Shown here piece after piece: positions 1-12,400 of a stretch of DNA of 64,000 nt. Numbering within the stretch: position 1 is the first letter of the stretch; each line of letters opens with the position of its first letter. The notes under the pieces are model-generated. The model made no database searches and was not told the DNA's origin. It worked only from the letters and a program-made list of their open reading frames with translations. The position numbers were made by a program, and so were the translations under genes. This stretch comes from Desmodesmus armatus (lineage: Eukaryota; Chlorophyta; Chlorophyceae; Sphaeropleales; Scenedesmaceae), in assembly GCA_007449985.2 (NCBI GenBank), contig VIIQ02000224.1, forward strand, positions 57,997 to 121,996, in the 5' to 3' direction.

Positions 1-298
1 GGGGTCTAAAGGGGGTCGAAGGGGGGGGCGAAGGGAAAGACGGCAATGAGGGGGGTGGAGGGAAGCCAGGGGGTTGAACAACAGAGGGGGGGTTGAACAA
101 AGCGAGGGGATTGAGCAAAGCGAGGGGCTGATGAGGGAAGCAAGGGGGTGAGGGAGATGAGGAAGGTGAGGGAGATGTGGCAGATGTGGAGGGTGAGAGA
201 AGTGAGGGAGGTGTGGGGGTTGAGGGAGATGTGGGAGATGAGGGGGATGAGGGAGATGTGGGGATTTAGGGGGTTGAGCAAAATGAGGGAGACCCGTG
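1..298. repeat. Purine-rich degenerate tandem repeats
   Basis: Variants of GGGGGTTGAACAAAG and GAGGGAGATGTGG follow one another. The later part shares its GAGATGTGG core with the minisatellite at 920-1430. Long reading frames here come from repetition and I do not support a gene. Confidence 0.7.
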
Positions 299-307
299 CA
301 CATGCAG

Positions 308-509
308 CAGCCCGAGTACCAGCCCCCCCCCCCAGCAGCAGCAGCAGCACTTCCAGCAGCAGCAGCAGCACTTCCAGCAGCAGCAGCAGCAGCACAACGT
401 GGGCCCCAGCAGCAGCACCATGCAGAGCTCCTCCCTGATGCCCGCGCCAGATGTGCTGTTCCCCCAGGAGAAGTGTTTGGTCATACCCATGGGTGGTATC
501 CGTGTGTGA
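308..509 (+). CDS. Possible last exon of a Q-rich protein (5' part outside window)
   Basis: A possible acceptor (CATGCAG) ends at 307. The following sequence begins QPEYQPPPP. Another frame continues through repeated HFQQQQQ blocks and ends [18 protein letters not shown]...GGIRV with a TGA at 507-509. The two parts are joined only if the 11-base C run at 323-333 is one base shorter. The Q-rich tail has protein-like composition, but the acceptor lacks a good pyrimidine tract and no upstream exon lies in the window. The protein is not recognised. It could also be a chance frame. Confidence 0.3.
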
Positions 510-919
510 TCACGGCACTTCACCTGAATTCAGGTCAGGGGTTGATGAAGGCTTGCAGTGGTGGTCATTGTGCGTGATCCTGTTGGCCTGATCGCCAGGC
601 TTTATTGGTGTGGCAGGTCATTTGAGGACAACAGGCTGTGCTGATACACGGCACTGTTGCACTGTGGCACAAGTGAGTGGTGCTACCAGCTGGCAACAAT
701 GATTGTTGTGCAGCAGCACTCACAGAAGCAGTATGTTTTCAGGTCGAGGTGATGATGTACTCTATGTAAGTATGCAGTAACACTGTGCTGTTGGATGTAT
801 GTGTGGATGTGCATGCTGCATGTGAGGCTGTGAATAAGTGCTGTGCTGTGCAGTAGTGCTGTGTTGCATAGTACTGCTGTGCAGCACAGCACTACTGTGC
901 TGTGCAGACCCAGCAGCGG
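510..919. other. Non-coding spacer with a short CTGTGC-rich palindromic patch
   Basis: I see no gene. Positions 838-905 alternate GTGCTGTGCTGTGCAG and its reverse complement (for example GTACTGCTGTGCAGCACAGC) and can fold on themselves. Confidence 0.5.
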
Positions 920-1430
920 CTCTGTGTGGGAAATGTGGGAGATGTGGGGGATGCGGGGGATGTGGGGGATGAGGGAGATGTGGGGGATGAGGGAGATGTG
1001 GGGGATGAGGGAGATGTGGGGGATGAGGGAGATGCGGGGGATGAGGGAGATGTGGGGGATGAGGGAGATGTGGGGGATGAGGCAGATGTGGGGGATGAGG
1101 GAGATGTGGGGGATGAGGGGGATGAGGGGTATGTGGGGCATGAGGCAGATGAGGGGGATGAGGCAGATGTGGGGGATGAGGGGTATGAGGCAGATGTGGG
1201 GATGAGGGAGATGTGGGGGATGAGGGCAATGAGGGAGATGTGGGGCATGAGGGAGATGTGGGGCATGAGGGAGATGTGGGGCATGAGGGAGATGAGGCAG
1301 ATGTGGGAGGTGTGGGGGATGAGGGAGATGTGGGGCATGAGGGAGATGTGGGGGATGAGGGAGATGTGGGGGATGAGGGGTTTGAGGGAGATGAGGCAGA
1401 TGTGGGGGATGAGGGAGATGAGGGAAATGC
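920..1430. repeat. 18-bp purine-strand minisatellite
   Basis: About 27 copies of GGGGGATGAGGGAGATGT, with GGCATGAGG and GAGGCAGATG variants. The + strand is almost pure purine plus T with no C runs, so it has strong strand asymmetry and G-triplets every few bases. Because 18 is a multiple of 3, all six frames look open; the apparent 120-290 residue proteins here are artefacts of the repeat. Confidence 0.9.
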
Positions 1431-1599
1431 TGCTAAGTTTGTTCATAGTAGTTTTGCAAATAATACCCGCACTATGAACTATGAGAATAATGCACAGAAA
1501 ACGTTGATGATGGTATATAACATGTGTGTGGGTGGAAATGTATGTAGTTGTGTGTGTTGGGGGGGGGGGGGGGGGGCAGGAAGTGAGTTTGCTGTTGGG

Positions 1600-2010
1600 T
1601 GCTGTGCATCTGCCAGGTCCCCGTAGGTGTGCAGCACCTGTGTACCAGCAGGGATATCTCGCTCTGCATGGCAGCAGGCAAGCAGGCAAAGCTGTGTGTG
1701 GGTATGTGTTTTTGGGGGTGGTGTGATGAAGGGGGGGGGGGGAGGGGAGGGGTGTGCAGTTGAAAGTGCTGGGCATCGGCTAGGTCTCCATAGGTGTGCA
1801 GCACTTGTGTGCCGGCAGGGATGTCTCGCTCTGCAGGGCAGCAGGCAAGCAGGCAGTGCTGTATGTGGGTACATGTGGCTGTAACTTTGTTGCATGTGGG
1901 TGTAAACGTATGTAGTTGTGTGGTGGGAGGCCGGAAAGTGAGTGTGGTATCTGGTCCTGGGCAACAGGCAGGTCGTCATAGGTGTGCAGCACCTGGGTTG
2001 CGGCTCAGTG
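1600..2010 (-). repeat. Three copies of SET exon 7 (HTYGDL exon)
   Basis: Copies start near 1663 and 1830, each after a CAG acceptor, and both read AERDIPAGTQVLHTYGDL and then ADAQH. A third, near 2000-1950, keeps only TQVLHTYDDLPVAQ. Exon 6 ends in phase 1 and either complete copy restores the frame. No canonical GT donor is visible at the expected 3' end (after DAQ), so which copy is used, and how it joins the next exon, is unclear. Confidence 0.7.
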
Positions 2011-4318
2011 TACACAAGCAGGTGACATATGACTCGCACTGTTAAATCTCACACCTGCATCCCCCCTCTGACCCCTGCTGCTGGCCCTTTGCCCCACAGC
2101 ATCAATACACTCACCTGCCCGCATGGAGAAGAAGTTTGTAAAGCTTTTGACCTGCCCATCTTCCAGCTTGACCTCCACACCCCACAGCGCCAACCCTGCA
2201 CCCTGAAATCCATTGCACCCCTTCCTAAACCCTGCTAACAGCTGCCATCCCAAACCCCACAGCAAGCATGCCTCACCAGCCTGCATAGGAATGAACTTAG
2301 TGAAGCTCTTGCCCCGCCCATCCTCCATCTTGACCTCCACACATGCATCCCCAGGGCACAGTGCCAGGCTCATAGCCTATTGAAGTACAATATGTATGAA
2401 TGCCACTTCACTGTTGCAGCCCCACGTTTGACCCAATCTGACGCCATTGTTGACCTTTCCTTTGTGCTTCTAGAGTTGAGAGGAACAGCAACTCACCTGC
2501 CCGCATAGAGAAGAAGTTAGTGAAGCTTTTGACCTGCCCATCTTCCAGTTTCACCTCCACATCCCCATGGCACAGTGCCAGGCTGGTGTTGCGTAGGGCG
2601 GGGTCAGTACTGTGGTTGAGCATGTCAATGGCGGGAATGAGGAACAGCTCATCGGTTGACTCCTGCAACCAAGCAGCAGTGGAATGTTGCATTTTGAATT
2701 CAAGGTCAGACAAGGTCGGATGGGTTTCATGGGGGGTGCGCATCCTGACGCGCCAGGCATTGCTACTCCAATGTGCTTGTATCCGTGCGATGGAAGGGAA
2801 TGAATTTAAGCAGGAACAGTCTGGCATGAGAAGTACATACCCGCTGGTGGTTGTTTGTTGTCGCGGCCAAATACAGCCTGTGCCCTGAAGCCCTGGGATC
2901 CTGGAACCCAAAACCCGCCCACCCACCTGATGTGCCCCTGTGAGCCAGTTGTCTGCAGTCATGTGGAATGCACGGGTCTGAACCAAATCAGCAGCACGCC
3001 TGAAGTGCTCATACGACACACAGCCTGACAGAATGGCCAGCAGCAAGGAAATCAGGCAGCAGGGGGCGTTGTCATTGACGGCAGCACACGGTGAACCCAG
3101 TGCAGCAGCGAGGCAGGCAGCAGACAGCAATTGGTGCTGCCATTGACATATGTTGCTGTCTGCTCATGAACCAGGTGCTAGCATGGCGGCGATGTGATGC
3201 AGGGGTTGTGCAGGCGCTCATGGGGTGCTGTTGACGAAGCATCTCCCAAGGCAGGGCAGCACAAGCTCAGCACGCCACACCAGGCTACATACACTCTCCT
3301 GGTCTGCATACCAATCCACTGTTCCATCCGTCCCTCATTACTGATAAACTTTCAGCACTACTGGCCGAGCCTGCACCCTGTGAATCATCTCCTTATTCCA
3401 AGGAAGCAAAATCTGCAGGTTGCAGAATCACCTGAGGGGAAAAGGTCTGGTCGTGCTGCCAGCTTGGGTGCGATGTCTGACTCAAAGATGTCTCTGATGC
3501 TACGGGTCACGTCAGATAGGCTGCTGCCTGCAGCAAGTGGAAAGGGGGAAGGGCAAAACGTAGCAGGGGTACAAGCAGCAGCAAAGGAGATTAGCAAGAA
3601 GTTCAACGTGGCACCTGGATCACAGTGTAGTTTGTGGAAGCAGCAGCAGCAGCTGCTGCTGCTGCCAGTTGTAGTGGACCCTATCAACGCAGTTTGTCTC
3701 ACCAGCACCCACCAAACATGCAGCAGCACAGCCAGGATAGCCAGCATGCACCAGGCTGGCCACACCCTTCCCACATCCCTCCCCTCCTCTGCTGCTGGCA
3801 TGCTTGCCGGGGTATGCTGGAATGCTGCTGCCAAGCCGCGCCGGGGGGTTGAGGGTTCAGGGCACCTAACCCTTAACCCCCATCTACCCACCTGCCAGCA
3901 GCTGCTGCTCCTGTTGTGTCCAGTTTATGAGGCAGTCGGTGCTGTCAGGCAGGGTGGCAAAGTAGGGGGCGTAGGAGGAGCCAGGACCCTGCAGCAGCAA
4001 GCAAGGGTCTGATCAACACACACCGAAAATCCAATACCAGCTCCAGCGGTACTGATTTCCCCCCAGCTCCAGCTCCAGTGGTTCTATTGGAATTGGACGG
4101 CCATTTTGAAAGGTTCAACAGGCTGAAAGTAATTGCAGCAGCAGCAGCAAGACAGCAGCAAAGCCGCAGCCCTCCTGGACCCTCAGCTCACTGCCTCTTT
4201 GAGAGCCACCGCAAATAAAAAAACATGTTCGCTGCTCCTAGTCCATTCACCCCACCTTAGCCACTTCAGCCATCAGCATGAGCGTGGTGGCAAGAAAGGA
4301 GCTGAAGGGCTTCTGAGC

Positions 4319-4351
<33 letters not shown>

Positions 4352-4381
4352 CTGCTTTGCGTCCTTGCCACCAGCTGCCGG

Positions 4382-4436
<55 letters not shown>

Positions 4437-5128
4437 GTGTGTTGTGTGAGGAAAGCTGCAAGCTCCTTCTCACAGGTTGCAGCCAGCTGTGTTCCCCTGC
4501 AGGCAGGCAGCCATTGTGCAGACAGGCGCGCGTAAATGCAGGCGGGCTCGCTTGGTTCAGAACTTAGGGGGGAGGGACAGATGTGAGCACCACCTAGTAA
4601 AGTAGGTTGGCTGACCTTGTAACCCTAGCAATTGAGGTTCTGCTGGTCGATTTTGGACAGTCAAGGGTGCAGCTGTGACTGTGCGAGACTGTACTGTACT
4701 GCTGTCACAACAGGGGCCAACCACACAACTGTGCTACTGACTGGCTGCATGCACACAGCTACATGCCTCGTGGGTGCAGGGTGTACAATTGATACCGGTC
4801 AGAAGCAGTGTATGAAGCACTCTTGGGCATGTGATGTGCAGCTGATACCCTTCAAGGTGCCTGGCAGCATCCAATGTCCATCGCTGCCACTGACTGCCAC
4901 GACTGCTGCTGCTGCACCTGAGGCTTACCTGGCGTCAGTGACGTTCAAATGCAGAGTGCAGCTGACTGGAACAAGCAGCAGCTGTTCGCCCTCCTTGATG
5001 TCTGCTGTTGCATAGACGCCCCGGTCTCCCGATGGCAGCTGGTGGAATAGGCTGACTTTGGGGTTGGCATAGCCTCCCTGCTGCTTCAGCCAGTCTCTAA
5101 AGGCTCCTTGGTGCTCCTTACTGACCAT
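1600..5128 (-). CDS. SET-domain protein lysine methyltransferase (Rubisco LSMT/SETD-like)
   Basis: Predicted SAM-dependent lysine methyltransferase of the Rubisco-LSMT/SETD3/SETD6 group. Exons with matching phases are 5128-4929, 4496-4256, 3988-3892, 3527-3432, 3024-2927, 2662-2497 and, starting at 1663 or 1830, a seventh. Exon 1 has the SET start (WLKQQGG, then GDRGVYATADIKEGEQLLLV). Exon 2 is a poly-Q insertion followed by FSSFLATTLMLMAEVAK. Exon 3 reads YAPYFATLPDSTDCLINW, typical of the inserted iSET region. Exon 5 has YEHFRRAADLVQTRAF. Exon 6 carries the catalytic-core motif IPAIDMLNHS. Exon 7 continues in phase as AERDIPAGTQVLHTYGDL, the SET C-terminal YG motif. The substrate-binding C-terminal domain was not found, so the 3' end is open. 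The start ATG may be preceded by an unseen targeting exon. The substrate cannot be told from sequence. Exons 6 and 7 each exist in about three copies (see separate entries). Confidence 0.8.
2115..2378 (-). repeat. Two extra copies of the 3' half of SET exon 6
   Basis: Downstream of real exon 6 (donor at 2496) are two copies of its last ~80-100 bases. One (about 2378-2277) encodes VEVKMEDGRGKSFTKFIPMQAG with donor GTGAGG. The other (about 2205-2115) encodes VEVKLEDGQVKSFTNFFSMR with donor GTGAGT. Both end in the same phase as the real exon but lack its 5' half with the LNHS motif. Confidence 0.75.
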
Positions 5129-5464
5129 AACTGCACTTTAGGTGTGATTTCGCAGCCCTTGTGGCCTTGTGCTTACTTCGGACTTGTCTGGACTGGATTT
5201 TGCTGCTCGCCCAGGAGTGCAGTGCCGAGGAATGTGCAATAGTGCAGTGACGGCATACACTTGGGCTGTCAGTCTTGGCATAACCGATTACCAACCTTCC
5301 TCCTCAACGGTTACTCACCCTCATGTCCGTCAACTGATCGCAATAAGGCAACCGGTGATGTTTGAAGACTCTGTCTGTGTTGAACGGAGTGTCGAAGCAG
5401 CAGTAAGCGTTGTGGCGTTGCCTGCCAAGGTATTGACGTGTGCTGTGGGATCGGCGACAGCAGG

Positions 5465-8400
5465 ATGGCGTTGGCGATGCAGTCAGGCTGTGACAGGCTC
5501 CTGTCTTCACAGGTAAGATGTGTAAAGCTTTCCGCGAGCCCTGCTTCCAGTAACAAGGCTCGGCAGCAGGTGGTGGTGCACACAGACTCTCAGCAAATGC
5601 TAGTCCTTCCGATGCTTGCACCTGCTGGTTGAGAGCCTCTGCCCTGATGATGTATAGTATGTAAGGCCCAGAAACGTGTGTTGTCTGCGTCACAAGTGAC
5701 CCCTCTCGCACTCTGCACCTCACTCAACACGCCAGCTGTGCACCTGCTTTGGCGCCTTTCTGCTGCAGGCCCGGGCTCGCAGCAGCAGCAGGCGCACCGC
5801 AGTGGTCACGCAGGCATACCAGTTCGACGTGGCAGTGCGTCCCTACACCCTGCGCAGTGGAGACACTCTCAAGTCCATCGCACAGAAGCGAGGTCAGTAC
5901 AGATGCTTCAAAAGCAGATGCCTTAGGCTCTGAGCCCAGCGGGTGCTGGGGACCAGACCCACTTGCTGTCTCTGGTGCCAGCACAAGCCTGCTGCCAGCA
6001 AAGGCAAATGCTGAGCAGGTTTCAGTGCCAGCAGTGTCACTGCAGGGCAGTCATCAGTATTCAGAGATGCCAATGCACTACTCCAGCCCTGCTGTTGGTA
6101 CCACCAGTGGTGCATGGGTCTTGCAGTGCGCTGTACCTTGGATCCCTTGGATAAGGAGCAGCAGCAGCAATTGTGCCAGTTGACTGCTAGCAGTATCAGT
6201 CAGTAGCACCCAGAGCACACTTTAGCCGATGTGGTCTGTCCTGTCCTGTGTTGGTGGTGTGCTGTGCAGTCAGCCAGCCAATAAAACCCACTGTTGTATC
6301 TGCGCATGTGCCTGCTGTCTGCTGCTCTCTGCGGCTGGTGTTGGCGGTCGTGTTGGCGACTTTGGTGGCGGAGTGCAGGCCTGACAGTGCAGCAGGTCAT
6401 CAGCATCAACCCGAGGTGAGTCAGACAGAGGGCGGGGGGTGAACCCGTGTGATGTGTGGTGACACACATTTTGTGTGTGTGTGGGGGGGGGGGGGATAGC
6501 GGGGGGGGGGGGGGGGCACAGTGTGTTGTCTGCTGCTGTGTGTGGCTGGCGGCGGGTGCTGGTGGCGATCCTGTTGGCGGTATCACTGAGTGCAGGCCTC
6601 ACAGTGCAGCAGGTCATCAGCATCCCTGAGGTGAGTTCAGTGAGGGCAGGACGGAGAGTGTGAGGGTTTGTGTGTTGTGGGGTGTGTCAGCAGAGGGAGT
6701 GTGGTGGTGGTGGTGGTGGTGAGATTGGTTTGCCGGCAGCAGGTTTGACAGGGTGAGCGCTGTGTGTCCTTTTGGGGGGGGGGGGGCAAGGGAACATACT
6801 CATACTGTTTGTTTGGGGTGGGGGGGGGGGGGGTGGCATGGTAACCACAGCATGTTGCAGTGGGCGAAAGCCAGGGGTTGGATTCCGCTGTCCTATCGGC
6901 CTGCTTTCGGCACGATACTGCCCCCTCCCTGCGCAAACAATGAGTCATGATGCAGCCCGGCAGCCCAGCAGGCAGGTCAACACTCTGTGCAGGGTTCTGC
7001 GTGGTCAACTGCGCATAGACTTGCACAAGGTGCTGACCAGAATGCGGGCAGCCGGCACGTGGCATCTAGACGTCATGGCGGGGAATAGCGTCACAGCGTG
7101 ATACGGGCACAAGCGCTGGCCTGTCAGCACAGTTTTGCCCCCTTCTTTCACGAACATTCAGTGAGGAAGCAGCCTGCCAGCCCAGCATGCCGTTCAGTAC
7201 ATTGTGCATGTTCATGGGGTGCCCACTGCGCATGGACTTGCACAAGGTGCTGACCAGAATGCAGGCAGCTGGCATGCGGCATCTGGACTTCATTGATGGA
7301 GGGTTGCGACACAGCATGGATACAGGCACAGCACTGTCCTGTCAGCACAGTTTTGCCCCCTTCTTTCACGAGCATCCCAGTGATGACGCAGCCCTCGCAG
7401 CCCAGCAGGCCAAATAGTACCCTGTGCATGTTCATGCACGGCCCCAGCGGGTGGTCATCACCATGTGCATGTTCATGCACTGGCCCACTGCGCATGGACT
7501 TGCACAAGGTGCTGACCAGAATGCAGGCAGCCGGCACGTGGCATCCAGACGTCATAACGGGGAATAGCGTCACAGCGTGGATACGGGCACAAGCACTGTC
7601 CTGTCAGCACAGTTTTGCCCCCTTCCTTCACAAACATCCCAGTGATGATGCAGCCCTCGCAGCCCAGCAAGCAGGTCAACACACTGTGCACCTTCACACT
7701 CTCGTCAAGGGATTGGGACCTGCACAGGGTGCTGAACTGCTGGCACGGCAGTGATCCTGCAGCATGTGGTTTCAGTACGAGACGATACTGCACCATAGCA
7801 TGAACAGCAGTGCCATCACTGTCCTTCCAGCACATTCATCACCTCCACCCACCCCTCCCCCCCAAAAACACACCACACTTCCGGGGCTGATGCAGCTTGT
7901 CAGCCCAGCAGGCTGGTCAGCACACTGTACCTTGTTTCCATGACACTATAAGTGTTTGGGACCTGCACAGGGTGCTGACCTACTGGCACGGCAGCGAGCT
8001 TACAGCATCAAGTTGTCAGTAACAAGGGCTGCACCATACCACAGCGGTGCCATCACTGTCCTTGCAGCACATCTTTCACGCCCCCCCCCCCCCCGACATC
8101 CGGGCGCTGATGCAGCCTTGCAGCCCAGCAGGCAGATCAGCACACTGTGCAGGTTCTCAGTCAGTCATTACAAGTGTCTGAGACCTGCACAAAATGCTGA
8201 CCTGCTAGCACGGCAGCGAGCCTGCAGCATCAACTTGTCATTACGAGGGCTGTGCAATAGCATGGACAGCGATGCCAGCGCTGTCCTCCCAGCACAGTCT
8301 GCACCTCGTCCCCCCCCCCCCTCCTCACAGACATCCGGGGGCTGCTGCAGCCTTGCAGCATAGCAGGCAGGTATGCACCCTGTGCTGGTGACCTGCAATG

Positions 8401-9454
8401 GTCACCATTGCAGGGGCTTGCACAGAGTGTGACCTGCCCGCAGGGCACCGAGCCTGCAGCATCTATAGGTTAGCAATGGAGGGCGGGACAACAGCTTGGA
8501 CAGCGGCACCAGCACTGTCCTTTTAGCACATCCATCAATCCCCCCACCCCACCCACAATCATTTGGGCGCTGATGCAGCCTTGCAGCCCAGCAGGCAGGT
8601 CAACACACTGTGCTGGTTCGCAGTCACAACAAGTGATTAGAACTTGCACAGGGTGCTGACCTGCTGGCACGGCAGCGAGCCTGCAGCGTGTAGTTTTCAG
8701 TAAGAGACCATACTGCGCCATAGCACGGACAGCAGTGCCATCCAGTCCTTCCAGCACATTCATCACCCCCCCCCCCACACACACACAGACATCCGGGGGC
8801 TGATGCAGCCTAGCAGGCAGGTCTGCACCCTGTGCTGGTGACCTTCAATGGGAGTGATTGCAGGACACCAGCACAAAGTGTTGACCTGCTCGCAGGGCAG
8901 TGAGCCTGCAGCAGTCACACTCAGTCACAAAAGGGTAGCGCAACAGCATGGACAGCACGCCAGCACTGTCTGTTAAGCACATCCATTACCCCCCCCCCCC
9001 CACCAAAAACATCTGGGGGCTGATGCAGCTCGGCAGCCCAGCAGGCAGGCCAACACCCTGTGCTGGATCTTTTGCCTCGTCAATGATGCAGGACACCAGC
9101 ACAAGGTGTTGACCTGCTCGCAGGGCAGTGAGCCTGCAGCAATCGCCCTTGAAAACAAAAGGGTAGTGCAGCAGCATGGACAGCACACCACCACTGTCTG
9201 TTCAGCACAACCATCACCCCCCCCCCCCCATCACCAAATACATCTGGGGCTGATGCAGCCTTGCAGCCCAGCAGGCAGGTCAGCACCCTGTGCCGGTGAC
9301 CTCCAAAGGGAGCCATTGCAGGACACCAGCACAAAATGTTGACCTGCTCGCAGGACAGTGAGCATGCAGCAACCACTCGCCGATAGCAAAGGGTAGCACA
9401 ACAGCATGGACAGCACGCCAGCACTGTCTGTTTAGCACATCTATCAACCCCCCC

Positions 9455-9485
<31 letters not shown>

Positions 9486-12400
9486 AAACAGCCGGGGGCT
9501 GGTGCAGCATCGGCAGCCCAGCAGGCAGGTCGACATCCTGTGTTGGTGAACTTCTTTGTGAGCCATTGCAGGGCACCAGCACAACTTGTTGACCTGCTCG
9601 CAGGGCAATGAGCCTGCAGCAGTCACATTTGGTAACAAAAAGGTGGCGCAACAGCATGGACAGCGGCGCGCGCACTGTCCTTTCAGCGCATTCATCTCCT
9701 CCCCCCACCTTGACCATTTGGGGCTGATGCAGCTTGGCAGCCCAGCAGGCCAGTCAGCGCCCTATGAATACATCCTGCAACGGCAAGCATGCAGGATGCT
9801 ATCACAGTGTGCTGACCTGCTCGCAGGGCAGTCAGCCTGCAGCATCTATGTATCAGCGATTGGAGAGTGGCGCAACCGCATGGACAGCGGCGCCAGCACT
9901 GTCCATTGAGTATGTCCACCACCTCCCCTCACCACAAACATCCGGTTGTTGATGCAGCTCGGCAGCCCAGCAGGCAGGTCAACACCCTGTTCAGGTACCC
10001 TGCGACAGTCAACCTCGCAGGGGCTTGCACAGGGCGCTGACCTGCCCGCAGGGCAATGAGCCTGCCGCAATCACACGTACCAAGAGGTGTACACATAACA
10101 GCTTGAGCCGCGGGGCGCCCGCACTGTCCTTTCAGCGCATGCATCTCCTCCCCCCACCTTGACCATTCACTGTGTGAGGATATCCTGCAAGGGTGGTTTA
10201 CTGTTACTGTTACTGTTATTTTTGCATGGTTCAGGGCATCAAACACCCTGTCACATGGGTGCAGAAGTCGTGGGTGCATGCTGGGTGGTGTTACAGGTCG
10301 ACTTCAACTCAATGTATCGCCACTACTGTAGAAAGTGTCGCTTGCTCGACGTGTCCAGCAAACACCTCGGCCCATTGTGAAGGCTGGCCATCTTCATGTG
10401 GCATGTCACCAACATAAGTCTCAAGCTCTCACACAAGCTCTCACACTTCTCACGCATGTATCAGAGCCAGCAGGAGGCAACGATGGACGCCTCGATTCGG
10501 ACCGCCCCTCCCCCCCCCCACCCGGGGATTTCCACCCCCCCCCCTTCTCCCTGTTTCCCCGCCTCCCCTCTTTCACCGGGCAACCGCCTCAATCAGCCAA
10601 TAACACCTGGTTCAGTGCCCAAGGCAGCGCCCGGCAGCCCCGCAGGCAGGTCAGCACCTTGTGCCTGCTGATAAGTCCTGGCTTTTTGACTTGCACAAGG
10701 TGTGCACTTGCCTGCAGGGCAGCGAGGTCGCGCCATGTGTTTTCCGAGTCACTTGATGTGACTCTATTTGATCTGTTCTTTTTGATGCCGAAGGGGGGGG
10801 GGGTGAGGATATAATGGTCACATGCCAAGCATGCGTGCTTTGGGATCACACATGTCCAAGCTTGCTTGCCTGCCTGCCTGTCGGTGTCACCGTCAAAGTC
10901 AGTATGTCCCCCCCCCCCCCCCCCCAAAAAAAACACACGCTTGACTGTCGAGAGGACGGCATCAGCTTGGTTGCAGCTTGGTCTCTTGCTCCTGACCACC
11001 CTCCTGACTGAGAGCAAGTGCCACCTCCATCGTTGTACCAGTGGTCACTCCCCCCCCCCCCCCCAAACCCCACCCTCACCCCCACCTTCCCCGGCTGTTT
11101 GCAGGTGAAGCCTGATGCCGTGTCTGCTGGCCAGACCATCCTGCTGCCCTCAGGCAGCCTCTCATCACGGGACAAGGAGATCTTGGAGGGCATTGGGGCA
11201 GTGTACAGGTGAACACATACTTGTGGGGAGTAACCCACGCCCAGCGGTCAAAGTGCCACTTGTCACAGCCTCTCAATGCCACATCTTCTGTCCACCTACC
11301 TCCCTCCCCCCGCCCGGGGCTAATGTCACTGCATCGGTCCCCCCTGCCCCCCGTCATATGAGCTCGACCGCATTGCCAATCCACACTCCGGCCTGCGTCA
11401 GTCTTTCGTGCCTCTGTCTGAAGAAGGCTGGATAGTCAACAGATGGCACTGATTGATGTGATGTATGTCCACGCGCGTACTCGCTGCTGCTGCTGCTGCT
11501 GCTGTTGCGTGTGTCAGGGTGTACCCTGTGCGCAAGGGTGAGTCACTGACTGACATCATCAAGAAGCGCAACATCACTGTGCAGGAGATGAAGGAGCTCA
11601 ACCCAGGGGTCAACGTGGACAGGTTGAAAGGTGAGACGCACTGCTTGCACGATGTTCGAGAGCATGCGTGGGTGATCCCCCCTTCCCCCCCAATCTGTGT
11701 GCCCCCCCCCCCCCCCCCCCCCCGAGTGCGCGGCTGACAGCGCACACAAGGGCGCAGCAATGTAGTGAAGAAACAGCATTGGGGGCAGATCGTCAGTGTC
11801 CTTCTCTAGGGTTGGTCAAAGCAATTACTGTGCAGGAGATGAAGGAGCTCAACCCAGGAGCGAACGAGGACAGGTTGAAAGGTGAGGGCGCTTGTGTTCT
11901 GGCCTTGCAGAAGTTTGCATGACGGGCAGACCTCGGATGTCTGCCCCCTCCCTCAGGCGCCGCTGATAGCACACAAGGGTGTATGGACTGGGCACCTATG
12001 TAGTCTAGGTCAGCATGGGGGGCGAGGGGGCAGTTTTCATGAGTTGGTGCCCCCCCACCCCCTCTTGCGGGCACTGTTCATGGGATGAATGAGCTCAACC
12101 CAGGGGTTAACTATGACAGATTGAAAGGTGAGGGCCACAGCTTGCACGATGTCCGGCAGCACGCATGAGTGGTCCCCCCCCCCACACACACATGTCTGCC
12201 CCCTCCCCCAAGCGCCGCTGCCAGCGCACACAAGGGCGTATGGATTGCGCATCCATGTCGTCTCGGTCAGCATTGGGGGCATGTTTGACGAGTTGGTGGT
12301 CCCCCCCCCCCCTTGGGGTTTGGAAACCCATCACTGTGCAGGAGATGCAGGGTCCCTGTCACGTTTGAAAGGTGCATGCCATGGACAGCTTGCACGATGT

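Noticed and set aside
892..1776. Long minus-strand and plus-strand frames (120-294 residues) over the minisatellite
   Set aside because: An 18-bp repeat keeps all frames open; the proteins are simple repeats with no domain.
6946..10760. CRISPR-like array of repeats and spacers
   Set aside because: Units are ~230 bp, diverged and eukaryotic-intronic, with no constant short repeat or cas genes.
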